In this document: positions 50,784-60,061 of the stretch, piece by piece
How the letters are laid out: every line of letters starts with the position of its first letter
How positions within the stretch are numbered: position 1 is the first letter of the stretch
Assembly (NCBI RefSeq): GCF_020873895.1
Contig: NZ_JAHWGT010000007.1
Coordinates: 1 to 64,000, forward strand
Reading direction: 5' to 3'
Length of the DNA stretch: 64,000 nucleotides
DNA from: Streptomyces sp. DH12
GTDB taxonomy: Bacteria; Actinomycetota; Actinomycetes; Streptomycetales; Streptomycetaceae
Notes under the pieces: model-generated
What the model was told of the DNA's origin: nothing
Seen by the model: the letters and a program-made list of their open reading frames with translations, nothing else
The model's database searches: none
Made by a program: the position numbers and the translations under genes

Positions 50784-51269
50784 TCAGCGCCAGGGTTCGC
50801 TGACGGTACGCAGCGTGGTCGCGGTGGCCACGGCCGCGGTGACCGCTTCGTGGCCCTTGTCCTCGTTCGAACCCTCCAGGCCGGCGCGGTCCAGGGCCTG
50901 CTCCTCGGTGTCGCAGGTGAGGACGCCGAAGCCGACGGGGACGCCGGTGTCGACGGAGACCTGGACGAGGCCCTGGGTGACGCCCTGGCACACGTAGTCG
51001 AAGTGGGGCGTGCCGCCGCGGATGACGACGCCGAGGGCGACCACCGCGTCGTAACCGCGGCCGGCCAGGACCTTGGCGACGACGGGCAGCTCGAAGCTGC
51101 CGGGGACGCGCAGCACGGTCGGCTCGTCGATGCCGAGCTCGTGGAGGGCGCGCAGGGCGCCGCCGACCAGGCCGTCCATGATCTTCTCGTGCCACTGGGC
51201 CGCGACGACGGCGACCCGGAGGTCTCCGCAGTTCTTCACGGTCAGTTCGGGTGCGCCCTTGCCGCTCAC
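50784..51269 (-). CDS. ribH: 6,7-dimethyl-8-ribityllumazine synthase
   Basis: The 161-aa lumazine synthase joins 5-amino-6-ribitylaminouracil with the four-carbon phosphate made by RibB. Motifs: [34 protein letters not shown], and [27 protein letters not shown] at 51269 follows GAGGAG. It lies 224 bp downstream of ribBA, a gap filled by a tandem repeat. Confidence 0.95.
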   Translation of the reverse strand: MSGKGAPELTVKNCGDLRVAVVAAQWHEKIMDGLVGGALRALHELGIDEPTVLRVPGSFELPVVAKVLAGRGYDAVVALGVVIRGGTPHFDYVCQGVTQGLVQVSVDTGVPVGFGVLTCDTEEQALDRAGLEGSNEDKGHEAVTAAVATATTLRTVSEPWR

Positions 51270-51314
51270 GTCTCTCCTCGGGTTGGTGCGTGTCGCTTGC
51301 TCTGACGGATGGTG

Positions 51315-51378
51315 CCTGGTGCTCGTGCTCGCCCGGCGGTGGTGCGCCTGGTGCTCGTGCTTGCCCGGCGGTGGTGCG
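51315..51378. repeat. 32-bp tandem duplication between ribBA and ribH
   Basis: Copies at 51315-51346 and 51347-51378, beginning CCTGGTGCTCGTGCT, differ at one base; a degenerate third follows to about 51405. The repeat lies inside the rib operon, so it would be transcribed. Confidence 0.85.
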
Positions 51379-51493
51379 CCTGGTGGTGCGCGGTGCTGCT
51401 CGGCGGTCGTGCCGGCCCGGTGTGCGTGGTGCTGCCCGGTGGCCGCGACCGCCCGGTGGTGCGGGATCGTACGGGGCGGCGCCGGGGCCGGTG

Positions 51494-52813
51494 CTACTGG
51501 GTCGCGCAGGGGGACACGTCGGCCGCGGCGTCGAGCCAGGGCAGGTCGTGGCCCATGCGGTCCCGCTTGGTGCGCAGGTACCGGACGTTGTGTTCGCCGG
51601 CCTGCACGGGCATCGCCTCCCGGCCCAGCACGGTGAGGCCGTGGCGGGTGAGGGCGGTGGTCTTGTCGGGGTTGTTGGTCATGACGCGGACGCTGCGCAC
51701 TCCGAGGTCGGTGAGCATCTGGGCGCCGGCGGCGTAGTCGCGGGCGTCGGCGGGCAGCCCGAGCTCCAGGTTGGCGTCGAGGGTGTCGCGGCCGCGCTCC
51801 TGCAGCTCGTACGCGCGGAGCTTGGACAGCAGGCCGATGCCGCGGCCCTCGTGGCCGCGCAGGTAGACGACGACGCCGCGGCCGGCCTCCGTGACCCGGT
51901 CCATGGCGGCGTGCAGCTGGGGGCCGCAGTCGCAGCGCTGGGAGTGGAAGACGTCGCCGGTGAGGCACTCGGAGTGGACGCGGACGAGGACGTCCTCGCC
52001 GTTCCCGAGGTCGCCGTGGACGAGGGCGACGTGCTCGACGCCGTCGACGGTGGAGCGGTAGCCGTACGCGGTGAAGTCGCCGTGCGCGGTGGGCAGCCGC
52101 ACTTCGGCCTCCCGGCGGACGGTCGGCCGCGGGGCCGGGGCGGGGGTGGCCGGGCGGGCGGCGCCGCGCAGGTGGGCGACGAGGTCCGCGATGGAGATGA
52201 TCGTCAGGCCGTGCTTGCGGGCGAACGGGACGAGTTCGGGCAGCCGCAGCATGGTGCCGTCCTCGCCGGCGATCTCGACGATCGCGCCGGCGGGGCGGAG
52301 CCCGGCGAGCCGGGCGAGGTCCACGGCGGCCTCGGTGTGGCCGTCGCGGGCGAGGACGCCGCCGGGCCGGGCGCGCAGCGGGAAGACGTGACCGGGCCGG
52401 ACGAAGTCGGCCGGTTCGGCGGTGCCGCTCGCCAGGAGCCGCAGGGTGGTGGCGCGGTCGGCGGCGGAGATGCCGGTGGTGACGCCGTGGGCGGGGGCCG
52501 CGTCGACGGAGACGGTGAAGGCGGTCCCCATGGACTCGGTGTTGTCGGCGACCATCTGCGGCAGCCGCAGGCGGTCGAGCTCCTCGCCCTCCATGGGCGC
52601 GCAGATCAGTCCGCGGCACTCGCTCATCATGAAGGCGACGATCTCGGGGGTGACCTTCTCGGCGGCGATGACGAGGTCGCCCTCGTTCTCCCGGTCCTCG
52701 TCGTCGACGACCACGACGGGGCGCCCGGCGGCGATGTCTCGGACGGCCTGCTCGACGGGGTCGAGGGTGAGGTCGGCGGGATCCCACAGGGACAGCTCGG
52801 GTGCGGTGGTCAT
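51494..52813 (-). CDS. ribBA: Bifunctional RibBA (DHBP synthase / GTP cyclohydrolase II)
   Basis: The 439-aa fusion supplies both branches of riboflavin synthesis. Residues 1-205 are Rib[19 protein letters not shown] and [17 protein letters not shown]-type motifs (here [18 protein letters not shown]). Residues about 235-439 are RibA: zinc site [18 protein letters not shown] and [19 protein letters not shown]. All key residues seem present. The ATG overlaps the ribM stop (ATGA). Confidence 0.96.
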   Translation of the reverse strand: MTTAPELSLWDPADLTLDPVEQAVRDIAAGRPVVVVDDEDRENEGDLVIAAEKVTPEIVAFMMSECRGLICAPMEGEELDRLRLPQMVADNTESMGTAFTVSVDAAPAHGVTTGISAADRATTLRLLASGTAEPADFVRPGHVFPLRARPGGVLARDGHTEAAVDLARLAGLRPAGAIVEIAGEDGTMLRLPELVPFARKHGLTIISIADLVAHLRGAARPATPAPAPRPTVRREAEVRLPTAHGDFTAYGYRSTVDGVEHVALVHGDLGNGEDVLVRVHSECLTGDVFHSQRCDCGPQLHAAMDRVTEAGRGVVVYLRGHEGRGIGLLSKLRAYELQERGRDTLDANLELGLPADARDYAAGAQMLTDLGVRSVRVMTNNPDKTTALTRHGLTVLGREAMPVQAGEHNVRYLRTKRDRMGHDLPWLDAAADVSPCATQ

Positions 52814-53460
52814 GCCGGTGCTCCTTCCAGAGCCTTGGCCGGGGTGCGCGTGCGGAGCCACCAGTCGCGCATGCCCCACAGGACGAGGGCGAAGTAGACG
52901 ACGTAGACGAGGCCGGAGAAGGCGAGGCCGCTGCCGAAGGCGAGCGGGACGCCGACGATGTCGACGAGGAGCCACGCGAACCAGAACTCGACGAGGCCGC
53001 GGGCCTGGGCGACCATCGCGACGAGGGTGCCGACGAAGATGTACGCGTCGGCCCACGGGCTCCACGACAGCGACGGGTAGAGGGTGAACAGGCCGCCGAC
53101 GGCGAGGGTGCCCGCGACGGCCCCGGCCGCGAGGAGGCCGCGCTCCCGCCAGGTGGCGAACCGGACGGCGATGGAGCCGTCCTGGGCCTGGCCGCGGCCC
53201 AGCCGCCACTGCCGCCAGCCCCACAGGGCGACGGTGATGACGAGGAGCTGCTTGCCGACCCCGCCGGCGAGGTGGGCGGAGGCGTAGGCGGCGACGAGGA
53301 CGACGCCGGAGAGGAGTTGGGCGGGCCAGGTCCACAGGGAGCGGCGCCAGCCGAGGGCGAGGGCCGCGAGGCCGATGGTGTTGCCGAGCAGGTCGGACCA
53401 GATGATGCGCTGCCCGAAGGCGGTGAACGCCTCGCTGTTGAGCCATTCCAGGGCGCTCAC
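52810..53460 (-). CDS. ribM: Riboflavin transporter RibM (PnuC family)
   Basis: The 216-aa PnuC-like protein has about seven helices with [22 protein letters not shown] and [22 protein letters not shown], the PnuC signature. RibM of S. davawensis imports riboflavin and roseoflavin and is encoded in the same place of the rib cluster. It overlaps ribE (GTGA) and ribBA (ATGA). Confidence 0.92.
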   Translation of the reverse strand: MSALEWLNSEAFTAFGQRIIWSDLLGNTIGLAALALGWRRSLWTWPAQLLSGVVLVAAYASAHLAGGVGKQLLVITVALWGWRQWRLGRGQAQDGSIAVRFATWRERGLLAAGAVAGTLAVGGLFTLYPSLSWSPWADAYIFVGTLVAMVAQARGLVEFWFAWLLVDIVGVPLAFGSGLAFSGLVYVVYFALVLWGMRDWWLRTRTPAKALEGAPA

Positions 53461-54059
53461 CGGCTGCCTCCCCGGGTGCCGAGGAGGCGCTCGACGTACT
53501 TGGCGATGACGTCGACCTCCAGGTTGACCGGGTCGCCCGGCTGCTTGGTGCCGAGGGTGGTGAGGGCGAGCGTGGTGGGGATGAGGCTGACGGTGAAGTG
53601 GTCGTCGCCCGCCTCGACCACGGTGAGGCTGACGCCGTCGACCGTGATGGAGCCCTTCTCGACGACGTACCGGGCGAGTCCGGCGGGGAGGGAGACCTTG
53701 ACGACCTCCCAGTTCTCTGAGGGGACGCGCTCGACCACGGTGCCGGTGCCGTCGACGTGGCCCTGGACGATGTGGCCCCCGAAGCGGCCGTCAGCGACCA
53801 TGGGCCGCTCCAGGTTGACGGGGGATCCGACGGTGAGGGCACCGAGGCTGGAGCGCTTGAGGGTCTCGGCCATCACGTCGGCGGTGAACTCGTCGCCCTC
53901 CTGCTCGACGACGGTGAGGCACACGCCGTTGACGGCGATCGAGTCGCCGTGCTTCGCGCCCCGGGTGACCACGGGGCCGCGGAGGCGGAAGCGCGAGGCG
54001 TCGTCGAGGGTCTCGACGGCGGTGACCTCACCCAGTTCTTCGACGATTCCGGTGAACAC
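53457..54059 (-). CDS. ribE: Riboflavin synthase alpha chain
   Basis: The 200-aa enzyme dismutates two lumazine molecules to riboflavin. It has two lumazine-binding repeats: [15 protein letters not shown] at the start, and the second beginning near residue 98 with [17 protein letters not shown]. The GTG at 54059 directly follows the ribD stop (TGAGTG). Confidence 0.95.
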   Translation of the reverse strand: MFTGIVEELGEVTAVETLDDASRFRLRGPVVTRGAKHGDSIAVNGVCLTVVEQEGDEFTADVMAETLKRSSLGALTVGSPVNLERPMVADGRFGGHIVQGHVDGTGTVVERVPSENWEVVKVSLPAGLARYVVEKGSITVDGVSLTVVEAGDDHFTVSLIPTTLALTTLGTKQPGDPVNLEVDVIAKYVERLLGTRGGSR

Positions 54060-55160
54060 TCACGTCTCCTTGGTGGTGGGGCGGGGGCGGGCGGTGACGC
54101 GCAGGTCGGGGCCGATCCGCGTGGTGTCGGTGACGCTCAGCCGCAGGGCGTCGGCGATGGTGGCGATCCCGGCGTCGCCGAGCGCGGCGGGGCCGGCGCC
54201 CAGGAGGACCGGGGCGAGGTAGCCGACGACCTCGTCGACGGCGCCCTCGGCCGCGAAGGCCCCGGCGAGGGTGGGGCCGCCTTCGAGGAGGACGGAGCGG
54301 ACGCCGCGCTCGTGCAGGGCGGCGAGGACGGCGGGTACGGAGAGGCCCCGCCCGTCGGCCGCCCTGGGCAGCCGTACGGTGTCGGTCCCCGCGAGGTGGT
54401 CGGCGACGGCGTCCTCGGCCACGGCCACCAGGGTGGGGGCGGCGTCGTCGAGGACGCGGGCCCCCGGCCCTACCGCGGTCGCCTCCGTGTCGACGACGAC
54501 CCGCAGCGGCTGCACGGCCCCGTCGACCCCGCGGACGGCGAGGTGCGGGTCGTCGGCGCGGGCGGTGCCGGAGCCGACGACGACGGCGTCGGCCTCGGCG
54601 CGCAGGCGGTGCACGTCGGCGCGGGACTCCGGCGAGGTGATCCAGCGGCTGGTGCCGTCGGCGGCGGCGACGCGGCCGTCGAGGGTGGCGGCGTACTTCC
54701 AGCGGACGTGGGGGCGGCCGAGGCGTACGGAGGTGAGCCAGGCGGCGTTGCCTGCCTCGGCCTCTTCGGCGAGCAGGCCCCCCTCCACCCGGACGCCCGC
54801 CGCGCGGAGGGTGTCGGCGCCGCCGGTGGCCCGCGGGTCGGGGTCGGCGACGGCGTAGACGACGCGGGCGATCCCGGCCTCGATCAGCGCCTGGGCGCAG
54901 GGGCCGGTGCGGCCGGTGTGGTTGCAGGGTTCGAGGGTGACGTAGGCGGTGCCGCCGCGGGCGAGGACGCCCGCCCGGCGCAGGGCGTGCACCTCGGCGT
55001 GCGGGCCGCCGGCGCGCTCGTGGTACCCGGTGCCCACCTCGTGGCCGGAGGCGTCGACGATGACGCACCCGACGGCCGGGTTGGGGCTGGTGGAGCCGAG
55101 TCCGCGGGCGGCGAGCGCGACGGCTCGGCGCATGGCGTCCACATCGGCTACTGGGGCCAC
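54060..55160 (-). CDS. ribD: Bifunctional pyrimidine deaminase/reductase
   Basis: The 366-aa fusion: residues 1-145 are the zinc deaminase (HAEVHAL, then EPCNHTGRTGPC), the rest the NADPH-dependent reductase (VRWKYAATLDGRVAAADGTSRW). It performs the second and third steps from GTP to riboflavin. The GTG at 55160 is chosen for GGAGG 5 nt upstream; the longer frame runs into the riboswitch leader. First gene of the operon. Confidence 0.95.
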   Translation of the reverse strand: MAPVADVDAMRRAVALAARGLGSTSPNPAVGCVIVDASGHEVGTGYHERAGGPHAEVHALRRAGVLARGGTAYVTLEPCNHTGRTGPCAQALIEAGIARVVYAVADPDPRATGGADTLRAAGVRVEGGLLAEEAEAGNAAWLTSVRLGRPHVRWKYAATLDGRVAAADGTSRWITSPESRADVHRLRAEADAVVVGSGTARADDPHLAVRGVDGAVQPLRVVVDTEATAVGPGARVLDDAAPTLVAVAEDAVADHLAGTDTVRLPRAADGRGLSVPAVLAALHERGVRSVLLEGGPTLAGAFAAEGAVDEVVGYLAPVLLGAGPAALGDAGIATIADALRLSVTDTTRIGPDLRVTARPRPTTKET

Positions 55161-55318
55161 CGGGTCCTCCTGCCTCGTCGGGCACGGACTCCGGGGCTGT
55201 CGATGACGACAGGAGCGGGTACGACACCGCCGTCCGGGTACGCCGCGGCGCCGACCGACGGCCGGGAACGCCCGGCGACCGGCAGACGGCCGGCGCGCCC
55301 CTGGTGGGGTCGCCCGCC

Positions 55319-55445
55319 GCGCACTGCCTCCCATCCGGACTTTCACCGTCGGTCCAGGAATTTCACCTGGTCAACCGGCCACTGGATGCGGCCGGGTCGC
55401 GGACTGTAACCGCCGGTTCGGAATTACACCGACCCCGGAGTGCGC
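55319..55445 (-). ncRNA. FMN riboswitch (RFN element)
   Basis: On the minus strand P1 (GCGCACT at 55445-55439, AGTGCGC partner at 55325-55319) closes an aptamer. It contains GGGGTCGGTGTAATTCC and CCGGCGGT near the 5' side and GTGAAAGTCCGGATGGGAGG near the 3' side, the invariant RFN parts. It lies 159 nt before ribD, so FMN should reduce expression of the whole rib-his unit, by hiding the ribosome site or terminating RNA. Confidence 0.95.
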
Positions 55446-55572
55446 TGCTGCTGATACAGGGCAAGTGTGCCACGGCGGCGCACCGGCCATACGGGTGATC
55501 CTCTGTGGAGTGACTCACAGCGTCCGGCGACTCGGCGCGCGGTCACCGGCCGCCACCTCCGGAAGGATCAAT

Positions 55573-55614
55573 TGGTCCAGACCTATTGACGCTCTGGTCT
55601 AGTCCTCTTAATGT
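55573..55614 (+). promoter_or_regulatory. Chitinase promoter with two DasR/chi-box repeats
   Basis: TGGTCCAGACCT (55573-55584) and TGGTCTAGTCCT (55595-55606) are direct repeats of the type that govern Streptomyces chi genes; each also resembles the DasR site. TTGACG (55586-55591) and TAATGT (55609-55614) are 17 bp apart, so one repeat lies just upstream of the -35 and the other fills the spacer. Confidence 0.85.
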
Positions 55615-55734
55615 CTGCGTCACCTCCCCGCGGAGAGGCGCCCACCGGTGTGCGCACACCCGGGCCCGGCACGACCAATCCCCTGCCATACGCCGCACGT
55701 TGTGTGAAGCCCGACTCCCCAGGAGGAGCCGACC

Positions 55735-58059
55735 GTGCTGTCATCCCCCCGTGCGAGGGCCTCGCTGCTCGCATCCGGCGCCGCCGTCGCCGGACTGCTG
55801 CTCAGCTCGCTCTCGGGCGGCGTCTCCCACGCCGCCGTCGACAACGAGTCCTGTCGCCCCGACGGCCTGTACAAGACCCCCGGCGTGAACGTCCCCTACT
55901 GCTCCGTGTACGACGACCAGGGCCGCGAGAAGATGGGCGCCGACCACCAGCGCCGCGTCATCGGCTACTTCACCGGCTGGCGCACCGGCAAGGACGGGAC
56001 CCCCGCGTACCTCGCCTCGAACATCCCGTGGGACAAGATCACCCACATCAACTACGCCTTCGCCCACGTCGGCGGGGACAACAGGATCTCCGTCGGGGGC
56101 GACTCCCCGAACAACGCCGCCACCGGCATGACCTGGCCGGGCGTCCCGGGCGCCGAGATGGACCCGGGCCTGCCGTACAAGGGCCACTTCAACCTGCTCA
56201 ACAAGTACAAGAAGCAGCACCCCCAGGTGAAGACGCTGATCTCGGTCGGCGGCTGGGCGGAGACCGGCGGCTACTTCGACGACAGCGGCAAGCGCGTCGC
56301 GTCCGGCGGCTTCTACTCGATGGCGACCAACGCCGACGGCTCGGTCAACCACGCCGGGATCAACACCTTCGCCGACTCGGCGGTCGCGTTCATCAAGAAG
56401 TACGGCTTCAACGGCGTCGACATCGACTACGAGTACGCGACGACCATGAAGGACGCGGGCAACCCGCTCGACTGGTCGATCGCGAACCCCCGCCGCGCCG
56501 GCCTGGTCCAGGGCTACTCGGCGCTGATGAAGACCCTGCGCGAGAAGCTCGACCGCGCCGGTGCCGCCGACGGGCGCCACTACATGCTGACCGTCGCCGC
56601 CCCGTCGTCGGGTTACCTGCTGCGCGGCATGGAGACGTACCAGCAGCAGAAGTACCTCGACTACGTCAACATCATGTCGTACGACCTGCACGGCGCCTGG
56701 AACGAGTACGTCGGCCCCAACGCCTCGCTCTTCGACGACGGCAAGGACGCCGAGCTCGCCGCGGCCAACGTGTACGGCAGCCAGCAGTACGGCGGCATCG
56801 GCTACCTCAACACCGACTGGGCGTACCACTACTTCCGCGGCTCCATGCCCGCCGGCCGCATCAACATCGGTCTGCCCTACTACACGCGCGGCTTCAAGAA
56901 CGTGCAGGGCGGCACCGACGGCCTGTGGGGCAGGGCGGCGGCGACCAGCTGCCCGGCCGGCTCCGGCCTGACCAAGTGCGGTGACGGCGCGGTAGGCATC
57001 GACAACCTCTGGCACGACAAGGACGACAACGGCAAGGAGTCCCCGGCGGGCTCCAACCCGATGTGGCACGCCAAGAACCTGGAGAAGGGTGTCACCGGGG
57101 ACTACCTGAAGAGCTACGGCTTCCCCGCCGACACCCGGCTCACCGGCACCTACGCCCGCAAGTACGACTCGACGCTCGTCGCGCCGTGGCTGTGGAACGC
57201 CGAGAAGAAGGTCTTCCTGTCGACGGAGGACGAGCAGTCGGTGGCCCGCAAGGCCGACTACGTGGTCGACAAGGGCATCGGCGGCACGATGGTCTGGGAG
57301 CTGGCCGGCGACTACGCCTGGAACGCGGCGAAGGGCCAGTACGAGCCGGGCTCGACGCTGACCACGCTGATGTACGAGAAGTTCAAGGCGGCCGCCCCGT
57401 ACGGCGCGAAGGTCTCGAACAAGGCCCTGCCCACCAAGGCCGTGGACATCGGCGTGCAGTTCGGCGAGTTCAAGCTCGGCGACTCCAACTACCCGATCAC
57501 GCCCAAGGTGAAGATCACCAACAACACCAAGACGACGCTGCCGGGCGGCACGGAGTTCCAGTTCGACTACGCCACCTCCGCCCCGGGCAACGCCTCCGAC
57601 CAGTCCGGCTTCGGCACCAAGGTCATCAGCAGCGACCACACCGGGAACAACGTGGGCGGGTTGAAGGGCGACTTCCACCGCGCCTCGCTGAAGCTGCCGG
57701 CCTGGCAGACCCTGGCGCCGGGCGCCTCGGTGGAGCTGTCCTTCAACTACTACCTGCCGGTGTCGACCCCGTCGAACTGGACGGTGAACATCGCGGGCAC
57801 GACGTACGCGCTCGCCGGCGACCTGGCGCGCGGCACCACCGTCGTCGAGCCCGGCACGGGTCCGACGCCGGGGCCGAGCGACCCGCCGCCCACCCCGGGC
57901 GCGTGCACGGCCCCCGCGTGGAACGCCACGTCCTCCTACGGCAGCGGCACGACCGTCTCCCACAAGAGCCACACGTGGAAGGCGAAGTGGTGGACGCAGG
58001 GCGAGGAGCCCGGCACCACCGGCCAGTGGGGGGTCTGGCAGGACCTGGGTACCTGCTGA
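55735..58059 (+). CDS. Secreted GH18 chitinase
   Basis: The 774-aa protein cuts chitin outside the cell. Signal peptide residues 1-33 ([23 protein letters not shown]); GH18 barrel from about 75 to 560 with the catalytic [10 protein letters not shown] (Glu233) and [11 protein letters not shown] beta-sandwich domain (about 560-700), a Pro/Gly linker and a C-terminal CBM5/12 chitin-binding domain with [12 protein letters not shown] follow. GTG at 55735 with AGGAGG. DasR-type repeats lie in the promoter. Ends at two strong hairpins. Confidence 0.95.
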   Translation: MLSSPRARASLLASGAAVAGLLLSSLSGGVSHAAVDNESCRPDGLYKTPGVNVPYCSVYDDQGREKMGADHQRRVIGYFTGWRTGKDGTPAYLASNIPWDKITHINYAFAHVGGDNRISVGGDSPNNAATGMTWPGVPGAEMDPGLPYKGHFNLLNKYKKQHPQVKTLISVGGWAETGGYFDDSGKRVASGGFYSMATNADGSVNHAGINTFADSAVAFIKKYGFNGVDIDYEYATTMKDAGNPLDWSIANPRRAGLVQGYSALMKTLREKLDRAGAADGRHYMLTVAAPSSGYLLRGMETYQQQKYLDYVNIMSYDLHGAWNEYVGPNASLFDDGKDAELAAANVYGSQQYGGIGYLNTDWAYHYFRGSMPAGRINIGLPYYTRGFKNVQGGTDGLWGRAAATSCPAGSGLTKCGDGAVGIDNLWHDKDDNGKESPAGSNPMWHAKNLEKGVTGDYLKSYGFPADTRLTGTYARKYDSTLVAPWLWNAEKKVFLSTEDEQSVARKADYVVDKGIGGTMVWELAGDYAWNAAKGQYEPGSTLTTLMYEKFKAAAPYGAKVSNKALPTKAVDIGVQFGEFKLGDSNYPITPKVKITNNTKTTLPGGTEFQFDYATSAPGNASDQSGFGTKVISSDHTGNNVGGLKGDFHRASLKLPAWQTLAPGASVELSFNYYLPVSTPSNWTVNIAGTTYALAGDLARGTTVVEPGTGPTPGPSDPPPTPGACTAPAWNATSSYGSGTTVSHKSHTWKAKWWTQGEEPGTTGQWGVWQDLGTC

Positions 58060-58101
58060 CGCCCACGCGTGACCAGGGCGCCGCCTGACCTCGGGCGCCC
58101 G

Positions 58102-58132
58102 CGCCGGGGCGCCCGACGAGGGCGCCCCGGCG
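58102..58132 (+). terminator. First hairpin after the chitinase gene
   Basis: CGCCGGGGCGCCC (58102-58114) and GGGCGCCCCGGCG (58120-58132) form a 13-bp stem with a 5-nt loop. Confidence 0.75.
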
Positions 58133-58139
58133 ACAGGAC

Positions 58140-58187
58140 GGAGACCCGGCGGCGGTGAGAAAGGCCCTTGCCCGCCGCCGGGTCTCC
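58140..58187 (+). terminator. Main chitinase terminator
   Basis: GGAGACCCGGCGGCGG (58140-58155) and CCGCCGCCGGGTCTCC (58172-58187) form a perfect 16-bp stem followed by TTT. Confidence 0.92.
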
Positions 58188-58344
58188 TTTGCGTTCCCGC
58201 GCGGCTCCTCACCCGCCGGGCCGGGCCGGGACCGGCAGGCGCGGAGGCCGACGGCGCTCCCGCGCCGGCGGCCAGGGCGGGGGACGGCGTTCGTCGGGGT
58301 CGCGTCGTTCGCGTCGTTCGCTGCCGCGTGGTCCGCCGTCGCGT

Positions 58345-58406
58345 CGCGCAACGGCCGCGTGGTTCGCCGTCGCGTCGCGCAACGGCCGCGTGGTTCGCCG
58401 TCGCGT
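58345..58406. repeat. 31-bp exact tandem duplication
   Basis: The 31-bp unit beginning CGCGCAACGGCCGCGTGG occurs twice without change (58345-58375, 58376-58406), with a degenerate copy just before. The rest of 58188-58541 shows no gene. Confidence 0.9.
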
Positions 58407-58541
58407 CGTTCGCGGCGCGCGGTGCGGTCGTGACGGCCGTGCCGACGTGGCCGGGCAGTGGCGGCCGGCCCTCGCCGCGCGCCGGCCGGCGCGGCTGTTG
58501 CCGCCGGCCGCCGGGGCGCTCCCCCGGCCGGCGACGGGCTG

Positions 58542-59921
58542 CTAGGACGTGTGGACCGGGCCGCCGAAGAGGTCGTCCTGGGCGGCGTCCCTGGCGGTGA
58601 GGAGCGCGCCGCGCAGCACCGCCGCGCCTCCCAGGGTGCTGGCCCTGACCTCGGTGCGCAGCGGCGAGAGGGTCGCGAGGCGGGCCTCCACGCGCTCGGC
58701 GAGCGCGGCGCCGCCCGCGTGTCCGAGCTCGCCGCCGAGGACGACGCACCCCGGGTCGAGCACGGCGGTGACGGCGGCGGCGCCCAGGGCGACGCGCTCG
58801 GCGAGGGCATCGAGGAAGGCCCCGGCCGCGTCCGCCCGAGGGCGGCCCGCAGGGCCGCCGACTGCCGCTCCGCCGTCCGCCGGGCCGTCCCGCCGGGGAC
58901 GGTCTCCCGTGGCGCCCACCGCCGACCCGTCCACCGAGCCGTCCACCGAGCCGTCCGCCCGGACGCCGCCCGCCGGGCCGTTCGCGGGGCGGGTGCCGTC
59001 GCGGTCGCCCGGCCGCTCCCGTGCCGCCCGGACGGCCGAGGCTCCCTCCGGTTCGCCCTCGCCCTCGGGGCGGGTGGGCTCGATCCCGTACGCCCGCGCC
59101 AGTTCCCGCACCGCCGCCGAGCCGGCGAGGGCGTGGAAGCCCCCGGCGCAGTCGGTCGCCGACGGGAGCGCGGCGGTGCCGGGTACCGGGAGGAAGCCGA
59201 TCTCGCCGGCGCCGCCCGACGCGCCGCGCCGCAGGGCGCCGTCCAGGACGACGGCGGCGCCGACGCCGTGGCCGAGCCACAGCAGGACGAACGTGTCGCG
59301 GTCGCGGGCGGCCCCCTCGCGCAGCTCGGCGGTGGCGGCGAGGTTCGTCTCGTTCTCCACGAGCACGGTCGCCGACAGCCGCTCCCGCAGGGCGGTGACC
59401 AGGCGGCGGTGCCACGCGGGCAGGCCCGCCGAGTCGCGCAGGGCGCCGGTGGCCGGGTCGACGAGACCCGGGGCCCCGATGCCGACGGTGTGCAGCCGGG
59501 TCGCGCCCGCCTCCCGGACGGTGCGCTCCAGCAGGGCGGCGGCCCGCTCCACGGCCGACCCCGTCTCCGTGTCGTCGCCGATGGGCGCCGCGGCCTCGGC
59601 GAGCGGCTCGCCCAGCAGGTCGGTGACGGTGACGGTGACACCGCGCAGGCGTACGTCGAGGGCGGCGAGGTGGGCGCGGTCGGCGACGAGCCCGTAGACC
59701 CGGGCGTTGGGCCCGCGCCGCTCGGCGCCGGACTCCCCGACGACCCGCACGAGGCCGGCGCCCTGGAGCCGTTCGACGAGGTCGGCGACGGTGGGCCGGG
59801 ACAGCCCGGTCAGCCTCTTCAGCTCGGCGGCCGTCAGGGGCCCCTCGTCCTGGAGCAGGCGCAGGGCGAGCCGGTCGTTGATGGCCCGGGCGGTGCTGGG
59901 GGACGCGGGGGCGGTGGGCAT
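58542..59921 (-). CDS. ROK-family repressor with long insertion, degenerate kinase site
   Basis: The 459-aa protein has an N-terminal winged helix (about residues 20-75: LTAAELKRLTGLSRPTVADLVERL) and a ROK domain. The sugar-kinase residues are altered: the ATP loop is DVRLRGV, the catalytic NDxN motif is VENETN, and the CxCGxxGC zinc motif is missing apart from one Cys. A low-complexity insertion of about 80 residues (about 285-365, Gly/Asp/Arg/Ala-rich, with DGSVDGSVDGS) splits the domain. It should be a regulator, not a kinase, likely of the divergent MFS gene. Its own operator may be the inverted repeat at 59947. Confidence 0.85.
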   Translation of the reverse strand: MPTAPASPSTARAINDRLALRLLQDEGPLTAAELKRLTGLSRPTVADLVERLQGAGLVRVVGESGAERRGPNARVYGLVADRAHLAALDVRLRGVTVTVTDLLGEPLAEAAAPIGDDTETGSAVERAAALLERTVREAGATRLHTVGIGAPGLVDPATGALRDSAGLPAWHRRLVTALRERLSATVLVENETNLAATAELREGAARDRDTFVLLWLGHGVGAAVVLDGALRRGASGGAGEIGFLPVPGTAALPSATDCAGGFHALAGSAAVRELARAYGIEPTRPEGEGEPEGASAVRAARERPGDRDGTRPANGPAGGVRADGSVDGSVDGSAVGATGDRPRRDGPADGGAAVGGPAGRPRADAAGAFLDALAERVALGAAAVTAVLDPGCVVLGGELGHAGGAALAERVEARLATLSPLRTEVRASTLGGAAVLRGALLTARDAAQDDLFGGPVHTS

Positions 59922-59946
59922 GCCGGGATCCTTTCAGACCTTACTT

Positions 59947-59963
59947 TCAGGCAGGGTTCCTGA
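59947..59963. promoter_or_regulatory. Inverted repeat between the ROK and MFS genes
   Basis: TCAGG-N7-CCTGA in an unusually A/T-rich 140-bp gap, flanked by TTAC and TAATTTAC. Likely the ROK operator, position 26 bp from the ROK start. Confidence 0.45.
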
Positions 59964-60061
59964 TAATTTACGCGGCGCGGCACCGGCGTGCGCCGGAACA
60001 CCGTCGGAAACCACAGACGCACACATCGAAACCACATGAACAGAGGAACCGGGGAGGGTCC

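Noticed and set aside
58310-58410. CRISPR-like spacing of repeated units
   Set aside because: The units are contiguous exact duplications with no spacers and no cas genes; simple tandem repeat.
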